Assembly (NCBI GenBank): GCA_005408345.1
Contig: SEMN01000265.1
Span: forward strand, 372,001-436,000
Direction: 5' to 3'
DNA length: 64,000 nucleotides
From: Macquaria australasica
Lineage: Eukaryota > Chordata > Actinopteri > Centrarchiformes > Percichthyidae
The notes beneath the pieces were generated by a model. That model saw nothing but the letters and a program-made list of their open reading frames with translations. It made no database searches and had not been told where the DNA came from. The position numbers and the translations under genes are program-made. Positions 50,263 to 62,700 of this stretch are shown piece after piece. Numbering within the stretch: the stretch's first letter is position 1; every line of letters begins with the position of its first letter.

Positions 50263-53200
50263 ACTGGGCTGGGCATATTGAGACACTCGATCAAATCTCT
50301 TTTTAATTTATAATGTAGACTAGATTTAGGACAAATGCAAACAGGCACTGGTTATCAAATTTCATATGGACACTACAACTCAAACATTCACAGCTCTAGT
50401 AAATACTAACACCAACACATTCCTTTATTGTACAGGGAGAAAGTCTCAGAATTCCTGTTAATCGTCCACAGCTAATTCTTAATTGTTAGAGACTTCTTGT
50501 GAATTCTGCGCTGGATGACCACATCCTCAACATTTGTCTCACCATTTTACCTGTACCTAATTTCACTTCATTCAAAAATCTGTACTGAAATGTGCCCCAA
50601 AATAGCGCCTGCATCATATGTTCTATATATAGACAAATATCAGAAATATGAGAGTGCAACAAAATGTGACGTCAGTTCCCAAGCCCTATATAACCTGTAC
50701 TACAATAGGATTAAATGAGATGCTCACGCAGTGCAGTCATTCCATGTTGGATGTGTTTATCTGTGCACCAAACACATACAAGGACAAATACCAAAAGGTG
50801 TGGTGAGTCACCCCAGCTCATCTGTTTTCACCTGGCAAAACTACACTTCTCTGCCTTTCCATGCATACGAATTCATGTCAACACAAACATTCTGCAGTGT
50901 TGCTCAATAAGTCGCTGACCATCTCAACCACACATGCTAAATGTACACATGTGAAAGGACACCTAAGGCCCATGACCTCACAAATGGCATTTGTTCCTGT
51001 TACATGGTCGGGTGGGTTTGTTCTGTCGCTGTGTAAATAGATTATTCAGTGTATGCGTTGGGTGCCAGAGAAAAATACTACATATTTCTGCTCATACGGC
51101 AGCTACAAATGTTTCCATTACAGTGTATATTGTGGAAAAAATGGTGATTGTTTGTCTGGCACTTGAAGGCAGCATTTTGTTGACTAAACCCTTTGGAGAA
51201 AAAAAATCTAAACTGCCAAGACAAACAAACTGGACTCTATTGGTTATTAAAGCTGGCAAGTGTAATTATCACAAATTTTCTAATCAGTTTCTGGAAGAAA
51301 CAACTAATCAGCATGGAGATGAAAATTGGTGAGTCATCCAGGGCAGATTATTAACTACAAATTTACTCATTCACTAAATCTCAGCTGATAAACCGCGTGG
51401 AGTCGAGCAGAATGGAGAATGGCATGACAAAAGGAGATACCGGCGTGTGGACGCGATGGGATGCGCCTTATTACAGTGTGGTACGTGCAACTATGTCAGC
51501 CAGTGGAAAAGACAGAGATTAACTATATTTTCTAGAGGTTTCATATTTCTTTCATTAGCTATTCTGTTTTGGGTGAGATAGGTATTCTGTGTGGAGCGCT
51601 TCCTCAGCATTTCTTGTTCACAATTGGAGGAGTCAGCAACTTGGCTGTGGCCTCAAGGCCTGTACCGGAGAGCTGTCACATTTGCCTCCAGATAGGAACT
51701 TACTGGGTTTCACAGATGTAGCCTCGATGGGCCTGTTCGGCTGCTCACTAGAGATTTTGCATGTCTTCGGGCAAAAAGGCACACATTTGACGTGCACTGT
51801 ATTAATGAGGAGTCTAAATCCTGCTCCGACTCCAAGACATGACTTCTCCTGAGGCTGACACCAACAAAAAGTGGGAAAGAAATCTGTGAAATCTGGAATG
51901 CAACTAAAGAAGTAGTACATTTTTAAGCCTTCTATAGTGATACTACCGGATAACGTGGATGGGTTATAAAAAGGGTCTAGGTCGGGTGTAGGCCCAGGTG
52001 CCCAAGGGGCCAGGGGTCCTACATACAGTAAGAGCCTCTGTGGGAAGTTGGAAGATTTCTCATTGCAAAGCAAAAAAGCAAAAAGTCCTTTTCAAAATCG
52101 GAAACAGTTGCCCAAAGGCCAGTGTGTCATCCGACAACATCTGAAGGGGAAAGTGTTTATAGCTGTTCTGAACAGCTACGTTCTAAGCCTACTGTCATAA
52201 AGAGTGAGATGTGGTACACATTTACCTACGGGAATGACTGCACACATTTTCAGACTCTCTCCTGGAAGGCATTCATAATGTTTCACTCGTTTGTATACTC
52301 GAAAAGTGACTGAACTAGTGTGAAGAATTTAAAAACAGAGCTTAATCTCCTTAATTTCTTACCTCACTACGCCTGGCCAATAAGAAAAGAGGGCGGGATT
52401 ATTGCATTGGTGGTTTCGGAAAAGTTACAGAGCTTGTCTGCCACAGTCTCCCAATTCCGACATCAGAAAGGTGTGAAGGGAGTGGGTTTCAGACGCTGTT
52501 CGATTATCCGACAAGCACTTTGCCTTAAGCATACTGACCCCTAAACATCAACTTTGAGGTTGTTACAGGAAAGAAAGTTCATGATAACATCACAGGGAGT
52601 GTTTATTCCCTCACCACTTATTTAGGATGTTCAGTCTAAGATTGTCACTGACTGTATGCAATATCGGCCCTCTGAATCTGCTGAAAGAAATCATAAAACT
52701 ATACAACTGGAGGTGGAGATGGTGGGGGAGGCCTTTAAGACATCTATGCCCATAATCCATCCATGCCTCATAATACTTCAGTCTTAGAGTGCATATCGTG
52801 AAAAACTAATGATAGACAAGAGGAGTCATAGAAGCTGATCTTGAGTGGCACAATTACACTTCTGCCTGGCTGCGTCTCTGCTTGTTTCCCAGTCGGCAGT
52901 GACCGATCTGCTTCTTTTCAAACAACTTAGTCTGAGTAATGACGAGACGACAATGAAATGGCTTCTCATAAACCCAGCTGGACACATTATTGGATAATAG
53001 GAGCCTCATGAACCCAACTCGTGATCTTATTGTGTAGTTAAAGGCACACAAGACAACGTCACTTTGTGAAGAGGACTCATGCTGCGAACGATAAAAGGAA
53101 TGACTCTCACCCAGCGCAAATTACTTCCCTTCGTTTGCAACAAAGAGCTGTTCAAAAGAGTCGTTCATGAAATTTTCAACTAGGATGACTGTTATACACT

Positions 53201-53774
53201 CGAGCTAATATGTTACATGACTGTCAGCTCTGAGTCCTCTGTATGAGTGTGTGGAGACTGCAGAAGAGTTCCCTCCCAGCTCTGTATTTCTGTTCCCCTG
53301 CCTCCAACACACTTAATCCCATTACAACATTTATGAAAATCAAACCAGAGAGAGAAGGCACAACAGTCCAGGCCAGGTCCTCCCCTCCTTTTTTTGATTT
53401 TTTTGAGCACTTGCAAACATGAACTGTTTTCCACCCTTTGGCAAATGGGAAAATGAATGAGGCCAGGTAGGTCCATGCAGACGGCGAGCAGAGAGGGTGT
53501 TGAAAGGCTGAAGACTGAGTGGAAGAGGAGGGAGGAAAAAAAAGACAGGTAGAAAGTCCAGCCACTCAGTGAGGGCATTAGGCTTTGAGGCATGAAAAGT
53601 ATGTTGGCAGAATGTTTGGAAGAGGTTCAGTGATCCATCAAAGGAAAGCCTGTTATTCCATTCTGCCTGCTGGAGAGCCTTCCCTCCCTGCCTTGCCTTG
53701 CAGTAACTCCCCCCAACCCCTCTCTGTCTCTCCGTGCCTCCCTCTTCCTCCCCCCTCTCTCTCTGTCCTTACAG

Positions 53775-53993
53775 AACGTTTCCTGGGGTAAGCAGTACTC
53801 GTATGCCCTCTTCAAAGCCATGAGCCACATGCTGTGCATCGGGTATGGTGCCCGGGCACCTGTCAGCATGTCTGACCTTTGGATCACCATGCTGAGTATG
53901 ATTGTAGGCGCCACGTGCTACGCCATGTTTGTGGGCCACGCTACAGCTCTAATCCAGTCACTGGACTCTTCACGCAGGCAATACCAAGAGAAG
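53775..53993 (+). CDS. hcn1: hcn1 exon 4: pore helix, selectivity filter and S6
   Basis: This exon is 219 nt and encodes residues 315-387, phase 0 at both ends. The acceptor is CCTTACAG|AAC after a long pyrimidine tract and the donor is AAG|GTAAGA. It opens with N315-V316-S317, the N-glycosylation sequon that HCN channels carry just before the pore helix. The pore helix is about SYALFKAMSHML, followed by the CIGYG filter at 335-339, which makes the channel permeable to both Na+ and K+. S6 runs from about 350 to 373 and contains the Gly359 region and YAMFVGHATALIQ. The exon ends SLDSSRRQYQEK, the start of the C-linker A' helix. Residues after the filter are A340-R341-A342-P343; I recall Gln rather than Arg at this place in mammalian HCN1. 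Confidence 0.97.
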
Positions 53994-54956
53994 GTAAGAA
54001 CCAAACAGTGACACACATTATAATATTAAATACCTGAGGATTATAAAGAAGGCAGGGTTTACATGATTTACATGATATTGGATGTTATTTCAATTAGGTA
54101 ACTATTAAAAAAAGAGGAACTGCGTGGTATGAAGTACAAATGTTTTGTTGTCTCAAGGTAGGTAATGCTAATTACCGCTGGGATGGTCTTAAAGTATTAA
54201 TCTGAGGGTTTTGCTCTTTCCGACTGCATAAAATCCTGCTCATTGGAGCTAGACTTAAATAAATTAGGTCTTCTCTCGGTGGCTCTGTGGACCAATGGGT
54301 TGAGCTCTCACAGATCACAATATCCAGAGTGATGACTAGGAAAGAGGATTTTCTTAACCCCCCCCCCAAGCAGATCATACAAGGCCAACGGGGTGAGGAG
54401 GTCTATGACATGACCAGCCACCTCGTTGTCTGTGTGCTGCCAGTGAACACGTTTTATTCTTCCCTTTCATTTCAGTCCATATTACATCCCTTTTTTTTTT
54501 TTTTTTTTGCATAGAGGGTGATTATCCAGCGTTTCAGCCGAGCCACCATCTGTGATCCCGCTGAGGGGCCTGGGCAATTCCCAGAACACACAGCCATGAC
54601 TGATCTGTGCTCGCACGCAAGAGTTTAACTCCAAAACTTTTCCTGCGCTTACGCTGCAGAATTCCATGTACATACACCATTGTAGCCCAGGGGATTACAG
54701 TCCTCTATGGTATGTCTTGATCCACTTAAGGACATAGTTATGATTAAAATTAAGATTTGACCTTTAACTTATGAGGTAACATATATGACGTAAACTCGGA
54801 CAGACTGATTCATCTACCATACATATATATATAAATATATAAAAAAGTATTTAATGTAATTTAAGGACACTGAGTCAAGTGAAAGAGCGATGAACAGAAA
54901 TTGGTAATGATTGGCTCTTGTATTTGGAGTCACAGTCACATTTACACATTGCGTAT

Positions 54957-55544
54957 TAGAGCTGAAACAAATAGTCAATTTTTAGAAAAATGTTCTGTAA
55001 CTATTTTAATAATACATTTAAGTTTCTTTTCAAGCAATAATGCCAAACATTCTCTTCACTTTTGAGAATTTGCAGTTTTCTTCCTTATGTGATAGTAAAG
55101 CAAATATCTTTGGGTTTTGGACTGTGAAATTTGATGGCATAAACTTGGCAAATTGTGATGGATTTTTTTTTTTTTTTTACCATTTTCTGACATTTATTAG
55201 ACCAAATGATTAATTGGGGAAATAATCATCAAATTAGGGCTGCAACAAACAATTCATTATCGATTAATCTGCTGATTATTTTCTCAGGTTATAATTTTGT
55301 CTGTAAAATGTCAGAAAATACTGAAAAATGGCCATTATAGTTCCCAAGAGTTTTGTTTGGCCAACAGACAAAAATATTCAGTTAACTTTCATATGTGACA
55401 AAGAGAAGCAGCAAATCCTCACATCTGACTGTCTGGAACCAGTGAATGTTAAACAATTGTTTTTCAACTAATCGATTAATCAACTAATTGTTTCAGAAAA
55501 TTAAATGATTATTAAAAAAATAATAAGTGTTAGTTGCAGCCCTA
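54957..55544 (+). mobile_element. Repeat B (hAT-like MITE) with a second copy nested inside in opposite orientation
   Basis: The outer copy begins TAGAGCTGAAAC at 54957 and reads through the family's internal landmarks, including TTTGGGTTTTGGACTG and CATTTTCTGACATTTATTAG, to about 55233. Its tail resumes at about 55497 and ends GTTGCAGCCCTA at 55544. Between them, 55234-55496 is a copy in the opposite orientation, beginning TTAGGGCTGCAAC and ending TTGTTTCAG. Flanks of the outer copy, TGCGTATT and ACTGTATT, share five of eight positions and could be a decayed 8-bp duplication. There is no coding capacity. The family is non-autonomous and common in teleosts. Confidence 0.75.
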
Positions 55545-58500
55545 CTGTATTCATGTGAGCATTTACACAGACACCCACACACACTAATGCAGGACTGGAC
55601 AGATGCACAAAGTACACATCAATTATCCTGCAGGAGGTTGTTGCCATAATTCTTATCGGAGCATCAGCAGAGTCACCTTGACTGTGACTATAACAGGACA
55701 TGCTAAAATACCAGTTCATTAATTTACACCTTGCACATAAAAGCATTTAGCTGATAAACTCATTCTGACCTTGCCAGCCGCTTTCATGGTCAATGCAATC
55801 TAGAGAAACAACCCCTCTGTGTTTTTGCCGCAGTGTTATACAAGGCACTTAAAACTCATCGTTAGGAACACAATCTGTTTTTGCTTAACTTTTGTGCCTT
55901 TGCAAAATACAAATAAAAGTGCTACAGCATCATTATGGTACAAAGCCATCCAAAACGCACAAATTAAAAAAAAAAAACAGTGGTGGAAATGGTGAAATGC
56001 ACATGTAAGGAGAAGAATAATCTAGTCAACATCATGCTAAAGAAGTTACCTTAAAAGGGATCCTGAAAGAAAATTAAAAATTAAAAATCACTTTGCCGAA
56101 TAATATGGGTATTTAATACACAGTGTGGCGCCGATTTCTTCATATGTTGAATTGATGATAATCCAAAACATAATTTTATGATTGATCATAAACAGCCAGG
56201 TATATAGATGTCACAAGCAGCACGTTCCACCAAAATTAATGACAGCGGATCGCCCACAGCAAACAAGTCAGCCGTTCAAAGTTTGAATTAGTGACATGTG
56301 TCTTGCTCAGTATGTGATGTACATCTGCTTCACAGCAAATCTGCTTAATCTACATCCCACTTTAGCCTTTCAACATCCCTCCAGGCACTGAACTGACAGC
56401 TTTGAGGCTGGGAATGCCATGCTCATGGTAACGGAGCCCCAGTGTGTAGCCAGATTCAGCTAGGGCTGATTTGCTGCATGGCTGTGCATATCAGTGGAGC
56501 AGGCTGAGGAGCAGCAGGGATGGGTTCAGGGTGCTCAGCCTCTAGTCATTACATCTATCACTGCCACAGCTGGGGGGCTGGAAACCCGGACCGGGAGACA
56601 GATGTGGGTGTGAGGTTAGAGGTTAGTTAAGGACAGAGGATGTTTATGAGAAGGACAGAAGATGAGGAAGGAAGAGAAAGAATGATGCGAGTAATCGTTC
56701 TTGTTGATAGGTTCTACTTAAAAGCCCTATACTTAATTGACTTGTTATAACATTTTTTTCGTGCTCTCATGTTTAAAAAAAACAAGAAAAAAAAAACTGC
56801 AACATGATTAAAGAGAGGAAGGCCATCACTTGAAATGACGTAAAGAAACAGACTAGGAGAAAGATATAGAGGAAGAGAGGAATCATAGAAATCGTGGGAG
56901 GGGGTGAAAGGAAATGATGGTGTAAAGCATGCATGGTCTCACGACATGCCTGCTGTGATGCCCTGGTGCTGAATCACTGTAAGCCAGCATACAGCTGTGT
57001 GTTATCTTCTTTAAGACATATTAAAGCTGTGACGTACAGGGCTTGGGTTGTAATGGAAACCTAACTAAACTACTTGTCTGCCCTGAAATACTGGACTGGT
57101 TAAATAAGGCTAGGCAAGTTGTCATAAAATGTCAGTCGTGAAAGTAAAATAGCAAACTAGCCTGTAATTGAACATGTTGAACGTGCAAGCCATCAGTGTC
57201 AAAAAGAGTCAAATAAAGAAAATGAAATCTGGATGCGAGTGGCACATCGAACTCTCAGCAAGAAAGCTAACAAGTGAAGCTAATTTTTTGATTTGTTTTT
57301 TCCAAATGGTTTATAAAAATTGACAACTATTAATCGCCACTAACATTTCTGAAATCATTTTACTTCAGTTTTTTCAACAGCTTTGTAAAATACAAAATGG
57401 GTATTTCCTAAACCAGATAGACCTAAGCATTCGATTTCTCCTCTAGATGACACAAATAGGTGTCAAATCCATTTCTGAACGATCCATTAGAGCAAATGCA
57501 AAGAGCAGAAACCTTTCTATCTTGTCTCATGAATTCCAAGCCTTCCCCCTTTAAGTTGTCCTTCTCATCTTAGAACACATTCACCCTCTTTTTGCAAATA
57601 GAAAACAAGTTACATTTTTACAGTAAATGAAAACATACAGTATATTTTCATGGGATGTTGTGGCTTTTGTTTTTGCAGAAGTGGTCCAGAGGCTGTATTA
57701 TATCAACAGCAATGCTTGGCAGTGCCACTGGCAAGAACAGAAGTGGGTTAATTTTGTACCACATGGTTCATCCCAATGCGAGCGTAGGCCCCGACTATCT
57801 CCGGAGAGAGAAAGTGTGAGAGGCACAGAGAGGGACATGGATGAGGAGGGATGATGAGGAATGTAGTCAGCATTGATCTAAATTGCTCCATTAGAAAGTA
57901 TAACTGGATAATTAACCAATCAAATTTGAAAAAAATGGATTTGTGTGGGAGTGGGAATTAAGTCATCATTATGAAAACTTGACATGACCTAAAGCTGGAG
58001 GCCACCTTTGCCCCGACTCAATGGAGGGACACATTGTGACTTCTCTCTCACTGACAAATTTCATATTGTGTGCTATGCTTGAATCACACTGGCCATGGTG
58101 CCCGCCACTGGACTGGGCTACCAACTGTTGGCTCTCACCTACTGCTCTACTGTGATTACCAGAGGCAGCGCGAGAGACTGTGTTTATTTTCAGGTGTCAG
58201 AGCCTCGGACTGGCAGGGAAGATTGTTTTCACGGCCCTGTCTGTGAAAAAAAAACCCTGTGTGAGGAAACAGAGACTGATCTCAAAAGATGACCTGATAT
58301 GTTTTCTCTCTCTTTCCCTCTCCTTTGGGTCAATATTTGCCTTCAGGTTAATGTGGAGAGAATCTTAACTCCCACTAACATTCAGTTACTGAACAGAAAC
58401 AGGACCCAGCAAGAAAAAATGTAGAGTCACAGGCTATCTTGCTTTCTGATAGTGAGGCCACAAAATATTTCACCCTTTCTTCTAACAGCAATCGTATGTA

Positions 58501-58979
58501 AAGCACAACAAGTAACTAATTAACCAATGAATTATTTTACCAGTGATTTAAATTGCGGTAAATATACCCTAAATTAGATTTTAGTTGCATCTATGTGCAT
58601 AATTAAATTATGGCTGCTACAGTAGTTCTAACTGGAAATACTGCTTTAATTTTTGACATTTTAACACAAAACAGGAAGTCAGTTATGTTTCCTTGCAGTA
58701 TAAATTAAAATAGGAAACTATAAAAGGACAAAGTTATTTAATAATGTGGGTTTATATCTAAAATTTTATGCCACTTTTATTTTATTTTTTTAAAACAAGC
58801 CAGTGATTACTGCTAAATGATTTTTGAAATTTACTACTTTTCTTTTGTTTTTGCAAATTAAGGTGTCCTGAATGTGAAAAAAATTCTAATCAATAAATTG
58901 TAATGATGATACATTAACAGCAAGTTTACTTATATAGCAGAATTCATACACTGACACATTTTCAAAGCTCTTGACATGA

Positions 58980-59028
58980 TTTTTTTTTTTTTTTTTTACT
59001 TCATAGACAAAAAAAAAAAAAAAAAAAA
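58980..59028. repeat. Facing poly-T and poly-A (hairpin-forming)
   Basis: T18 at 58980-58997, the 11-base spacer ACTTCATAGAC, then A20 at 59009-59028. The arms are perfectly complementary. Confidence 0.85.
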
Positions 59029-59632
59029 GAATTACAGACAAAAGAGAGCAGAGTTAGAGAATCCCTCTGGCATCACCTTGGCAGGCAGACACTAAAAAAC
59101 AATACTGTACTCAGTACTACCCATGTGCTCAGAATTAAAGAAATCACAACAAAATATTTATGAGAAATCATGCAAATAATTATCATGTGATCAGTCATGT
59201 AATCTGTGCCATCTGGTTGACTGTCTATGCAACTCTCAAATCTCTCCAGGATACCAGGTATACCTTGCTAGTTCACATTAGATCATAGCTTGGTTGCCTA
59301 TTAGGGCTGAGCTTCCTGCATGGGTGAGATAATCGGAACTGCTACCTTGGTCTGACATAGCCCCGGGCCTGTACTTGTTCCTACTTTCGTTCACCACCTG
59401 CCTCCCTCTTTCTGTCTCTCCCTCCCCACACACAGAACCAGGACATGGCACTGTGACTATGCGAGATTGTCCTCAATACAGAAACACAAATACACACTTT
59501 GCTGTTTGTTCAAGGTGTACTCTGAAAGCCTCTGCTTGTTTTTATTACTAATTAACAGTGTGATTCGATTTACATATAGATGCAGCGACTGCTATTTGAG
59601 CTGATATCCATCTCCTTTCTTTGCCTTCCCAG

Positions 59633-59779
59633 TACAAGCAAGTGGAGCAATACATGTCCTTCCACAAGCTTCCAGCAGACATGCGGCAGAAAATCCACGA
59701 CTACTATGAACACCGCTACCAAGGCAAAATCTTCGACGAGGACAACATCCTAAGTGAACTCAACGACCCACTCAAAGAG
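59633..59779 (+). CDS. hcn1: hcn1 exon 5: C-linker
   Basis: This exon is 147 nt and encodes residues 388-436, phase 0 at both ends. The acceptor is CCTTCCCAG|TAC and the donor is GAG|GTGAGA. It covers C-linker helices from YKQVEQYMSFHKLPADMRQK through IHDYYEHRYQGKIFDEDNIL to SELNDPLKE. In the family this disc below the pore couples cAMP binding to gate opening and mediates tetramer contacts. The tripeptide QEK at the end of exon 4 and YKQ here form the A' helix. The substitutions relative to mammalian HCN1 that I can recall (D for E, S for N, K for R) are conservative. Confidence 0.96.
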
Positions 59780-62700
59780 GTGAGACAACTTCGCTCTTAA
59801 GACCCTGAACTGAATTCAAACATTGGTTCTTTCAGACACTCCTTAACTTGGTAACATTTATAAATCTTTTGGAGAGTTTCCGTTTGAAGGCTTTAGTTTT
59901 ATTTTTGGAACAGGTAAAAAATACACACGCCTCAAATCTTTAAAAGAAAAAAAGGTTCTTGACAGGTAAGCTGTCACACGGTGGTTTTAGTTTTGGAACA
60001 TGAATGAGTTTATTCCCTCAAGATGAAGAGTGAATCTTCATTTGGCACCTTGTAGTGCGCAGTACCTGAAACTGAAACAGCCAACACCCGTCATCTCATT
60101 TCAAAAGGTCAAGGAGAAAAACAGCAAAAACGGATTCTCCTCAGCATCCTGGGTGAACCCAGAGTGAGCATCTGTCAAGATATGAGAATATTCAGTACAG
60201 AAACATTACCTGCGCCCCACTTTCACTTGTGATAAACAACCAGAGTTCCACTCTTTTATTTACAATATTTACAAGTCTGAAGTCATCAGTGTAGCACAGA
60301 CACACAGCCACACGACACAAGGATCAACTGAGTATACTGTATATAATCCACAAAGAGGGGTAATGAGAAGGAATATTCTATTTTGGAGTCAGTGACCAGT
60401 TTTTAAGTTCTTGGCTGACCTCCTCGTGTCAGCAGATTACATGGGTAATTATGCATAGGTGCATGGGAGAGGAGATGAATAAAAAGCAAAGCCAGCGTAG
60501 GAATCGTGACCATCTCTCATGTAGCCCCATTAAGTCACCTTGCAGAGTCGAACGCTGGGGCGGGGGGAGCCACTGCACGATCCCAGACACTCACGGGGAG
60601 GTGCAGGGATTTAAAGGTATGACTTACTACACAGAAAATCCTGCAGGCTTAGTTCACCGTGCGTAGCAAAGCAAAAGGTAAAATCTGCATGGAGACAGTG
60701 TCGCACAATGAAAGCTATGCCCGTGGGACCGCCGGGTAAAAACAAACTGTGTCGCGCCAGAGCAAAAGGACACATAAACTAGCTTACGTCGCCATTTCAC
60801 TCAATAACTGCTCTTAAGATATGTCAGTTATGGGTTATTTCAACAGTCTCTTTCTCCTAGAGAAGGAAGAAGAAGCAGGTTAATTAAGAAACTACTTTTC
60901 AGGCAAAATACCATGTAAGTGTGTGTCTGTGTGGCTCATTTTCTACACTGTGAATTACTGTAAACTACTAACTCCAGTAGTGAGGCATATGGAAATTAAT
61001 TTCCAGACACTTGGTAATGCAGGTGAAAGTCTCCTGGTTTGCTACTTCTCCGTGTTTGCTGACTTCAGTCCACTTTCTTCACTTTGTTGGCTCAGTATTT
61101 TTAGATATAAAAATAAGAACCGAGTCCGTACAGCCAACCAAATTAATTTTGGTCGGATTCACAATCTTTCTAATCCAGTGACTGCTACTACTGTACTACT
61201 AACTCTGTGGAGTGCAATGGATTGTATTCCCCATCTCTAAAAATGAAGGTATTTCATCATCCATAATAGAATTAGGTCCCTTGAGGGTTGATTGAGTAAA
61301 GTCCATAATTACTATGGTAGGAACATGTGTTATATTTTTCAAGAAAACATAAGAAATTTGAAGCTGCTCACATGAAGAGAGACTTAGAACGTGTCAGAAC
61401 AGTACAGTGAGCGAAACAAAGTAAGAACGTGAGGTAAATACTTGGCTTTGAAAGATGAATACTTGCTGCATTCATACTGTATTAAAAACATTTAGGTGCT
61501 GTAAAATGAATGTGAAAGAAAGCAACTGTGCTGTATGTCCCTTTCACCAGGGATCTGCCAGCTATCTAGCTGTTGTCACTGCCAGGTTTTAGCTTGATGA
61601 TTGTCTGTGTTACCCACCTACAGCCCACCCCTCACCTCTTCTGTTCTTAGACCATGCTTTTAAAAAGCTGCATGAGTAATGCCAACCTTCATGCAAGCGC
61701 CAGTGCCACCTTTCTAAATGAGCTTGCTTTTGCCAGCTCCCATTTGAATCATATCAGACTAAAATCATCTGTACACTTTACAAACAGTAATAAATGATAG
61801 CTTATTAAATTAGATACATCTTGGTTTGTCCGTGTGGCACAAATAATCGCACCTTCTCTTTTGTGTGAGGCTTGGCCCACTTGGCCTCTGTAGTAAAGTG
61901 GCCATATGTTTTGTTTTGAGAGCTGAAGGAAGGGAGCAGTGGGGGTTGTCTTCAATCTCCCCTAGTCTGTATCCTAGTCCCTAGCCATTTAGCAGTCAGA
62001 AATCAATTAATGCAGCTTCAAGCCAGACCCATTCCAGGTAGACTGACTGGGACTGAGGTGGCGGAGTTGGGCTGATTGCCGCTTAGTGTCGGCATGTTGT
62101 GTTCCGGCACGATTTTGGGGGTGCTGACTTATAGGTCAATTTGGGTTCAGAATCAGCTCCACTTAGCAGCACTCAGACTCGCTTTGGGCCAAAGGAGGGC
62201 CATGAAATCAGTCCAAGTATACTTCAACTGATTCTGGCATGTCATTTATCACAAGTCTTGCATGAGTCTGTCAACCATGTGGGCCGGATACAGGCTGCTG
62301 TTGGCTCAAGCAATTAACACTACCTGGGATTCACATGACAACTCTGCTTCGGTGGATAAAACAGCTTTGGGGTTTGGTGTGGGGTTAGGAAGGTCAGAGG
62401 TAATGATGCTTACAGCAAAGTCCTCAGTTAATCATCCTGGTGTGTGCACCTATGGACAATGGTAGAATTACTTTAAAATGGACTGAGACGTGAGGCTTAA
62501 CATCAGTGGGGTCAAGAACCCTCTATCGTTTTGGCATGCTTTGAAAATCAGCTTGTAGTGATTTCAAAATTGTTTGAGGCGAGTAATCCATCACATTGAA
62601 CAGTTTGTTGCTGTACTGCAGCTGTGGGCAGAAACCACTTTAAAACTCTCCTTGTGGTGTTTCTTTCAAGGACGACCCAACATCTAATAATTGATTGTTA

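Larger units (their letters stand above)
43266..53774 (+). other. hcn1: hcn1 intron 3 (10.5 kb, phase 0)
   Basis: The intron opens GTAAGT and closes CCTTACAG. It contains repeat B relics at 44636-44770, 45577-45639 and 47435-47767, and an intact hAT-type miniature element at 49763-50262. A minus-strand frame of 146 codons at 51633-52073 has no recognisable similarity and is probably chance. Confidence 0.85.
53994..59632 (+). other. hcn1: hcn1 intron 4 (5.6 kb, phase 0)
   Basis: The intron opens GTAAGA and closes CTTCCCAG. It contains the nested repeat B composite at 54957-55544 and a facing poly-T/poly-A pair at 58980-59028. Smaller homopolymers occur at about 54490-54508 (T) and 56785-56796 (A). 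No further exon is supported. Confidence 0.85.

Noticed and set aside
51633..52073. A 146-codon minus-strand open frame in intron 3
   Set aside because: The composition looks random, with no domain, no splice context and no repeat-derived protein motif.
54278..54316. GGCTCTGTGGACCAATGGGTTGAGC, resembling a tRNA-derived SINE head
   Set aside because: Only the A-box-like half is suggestive; there is no B box or tail with a target duplication.
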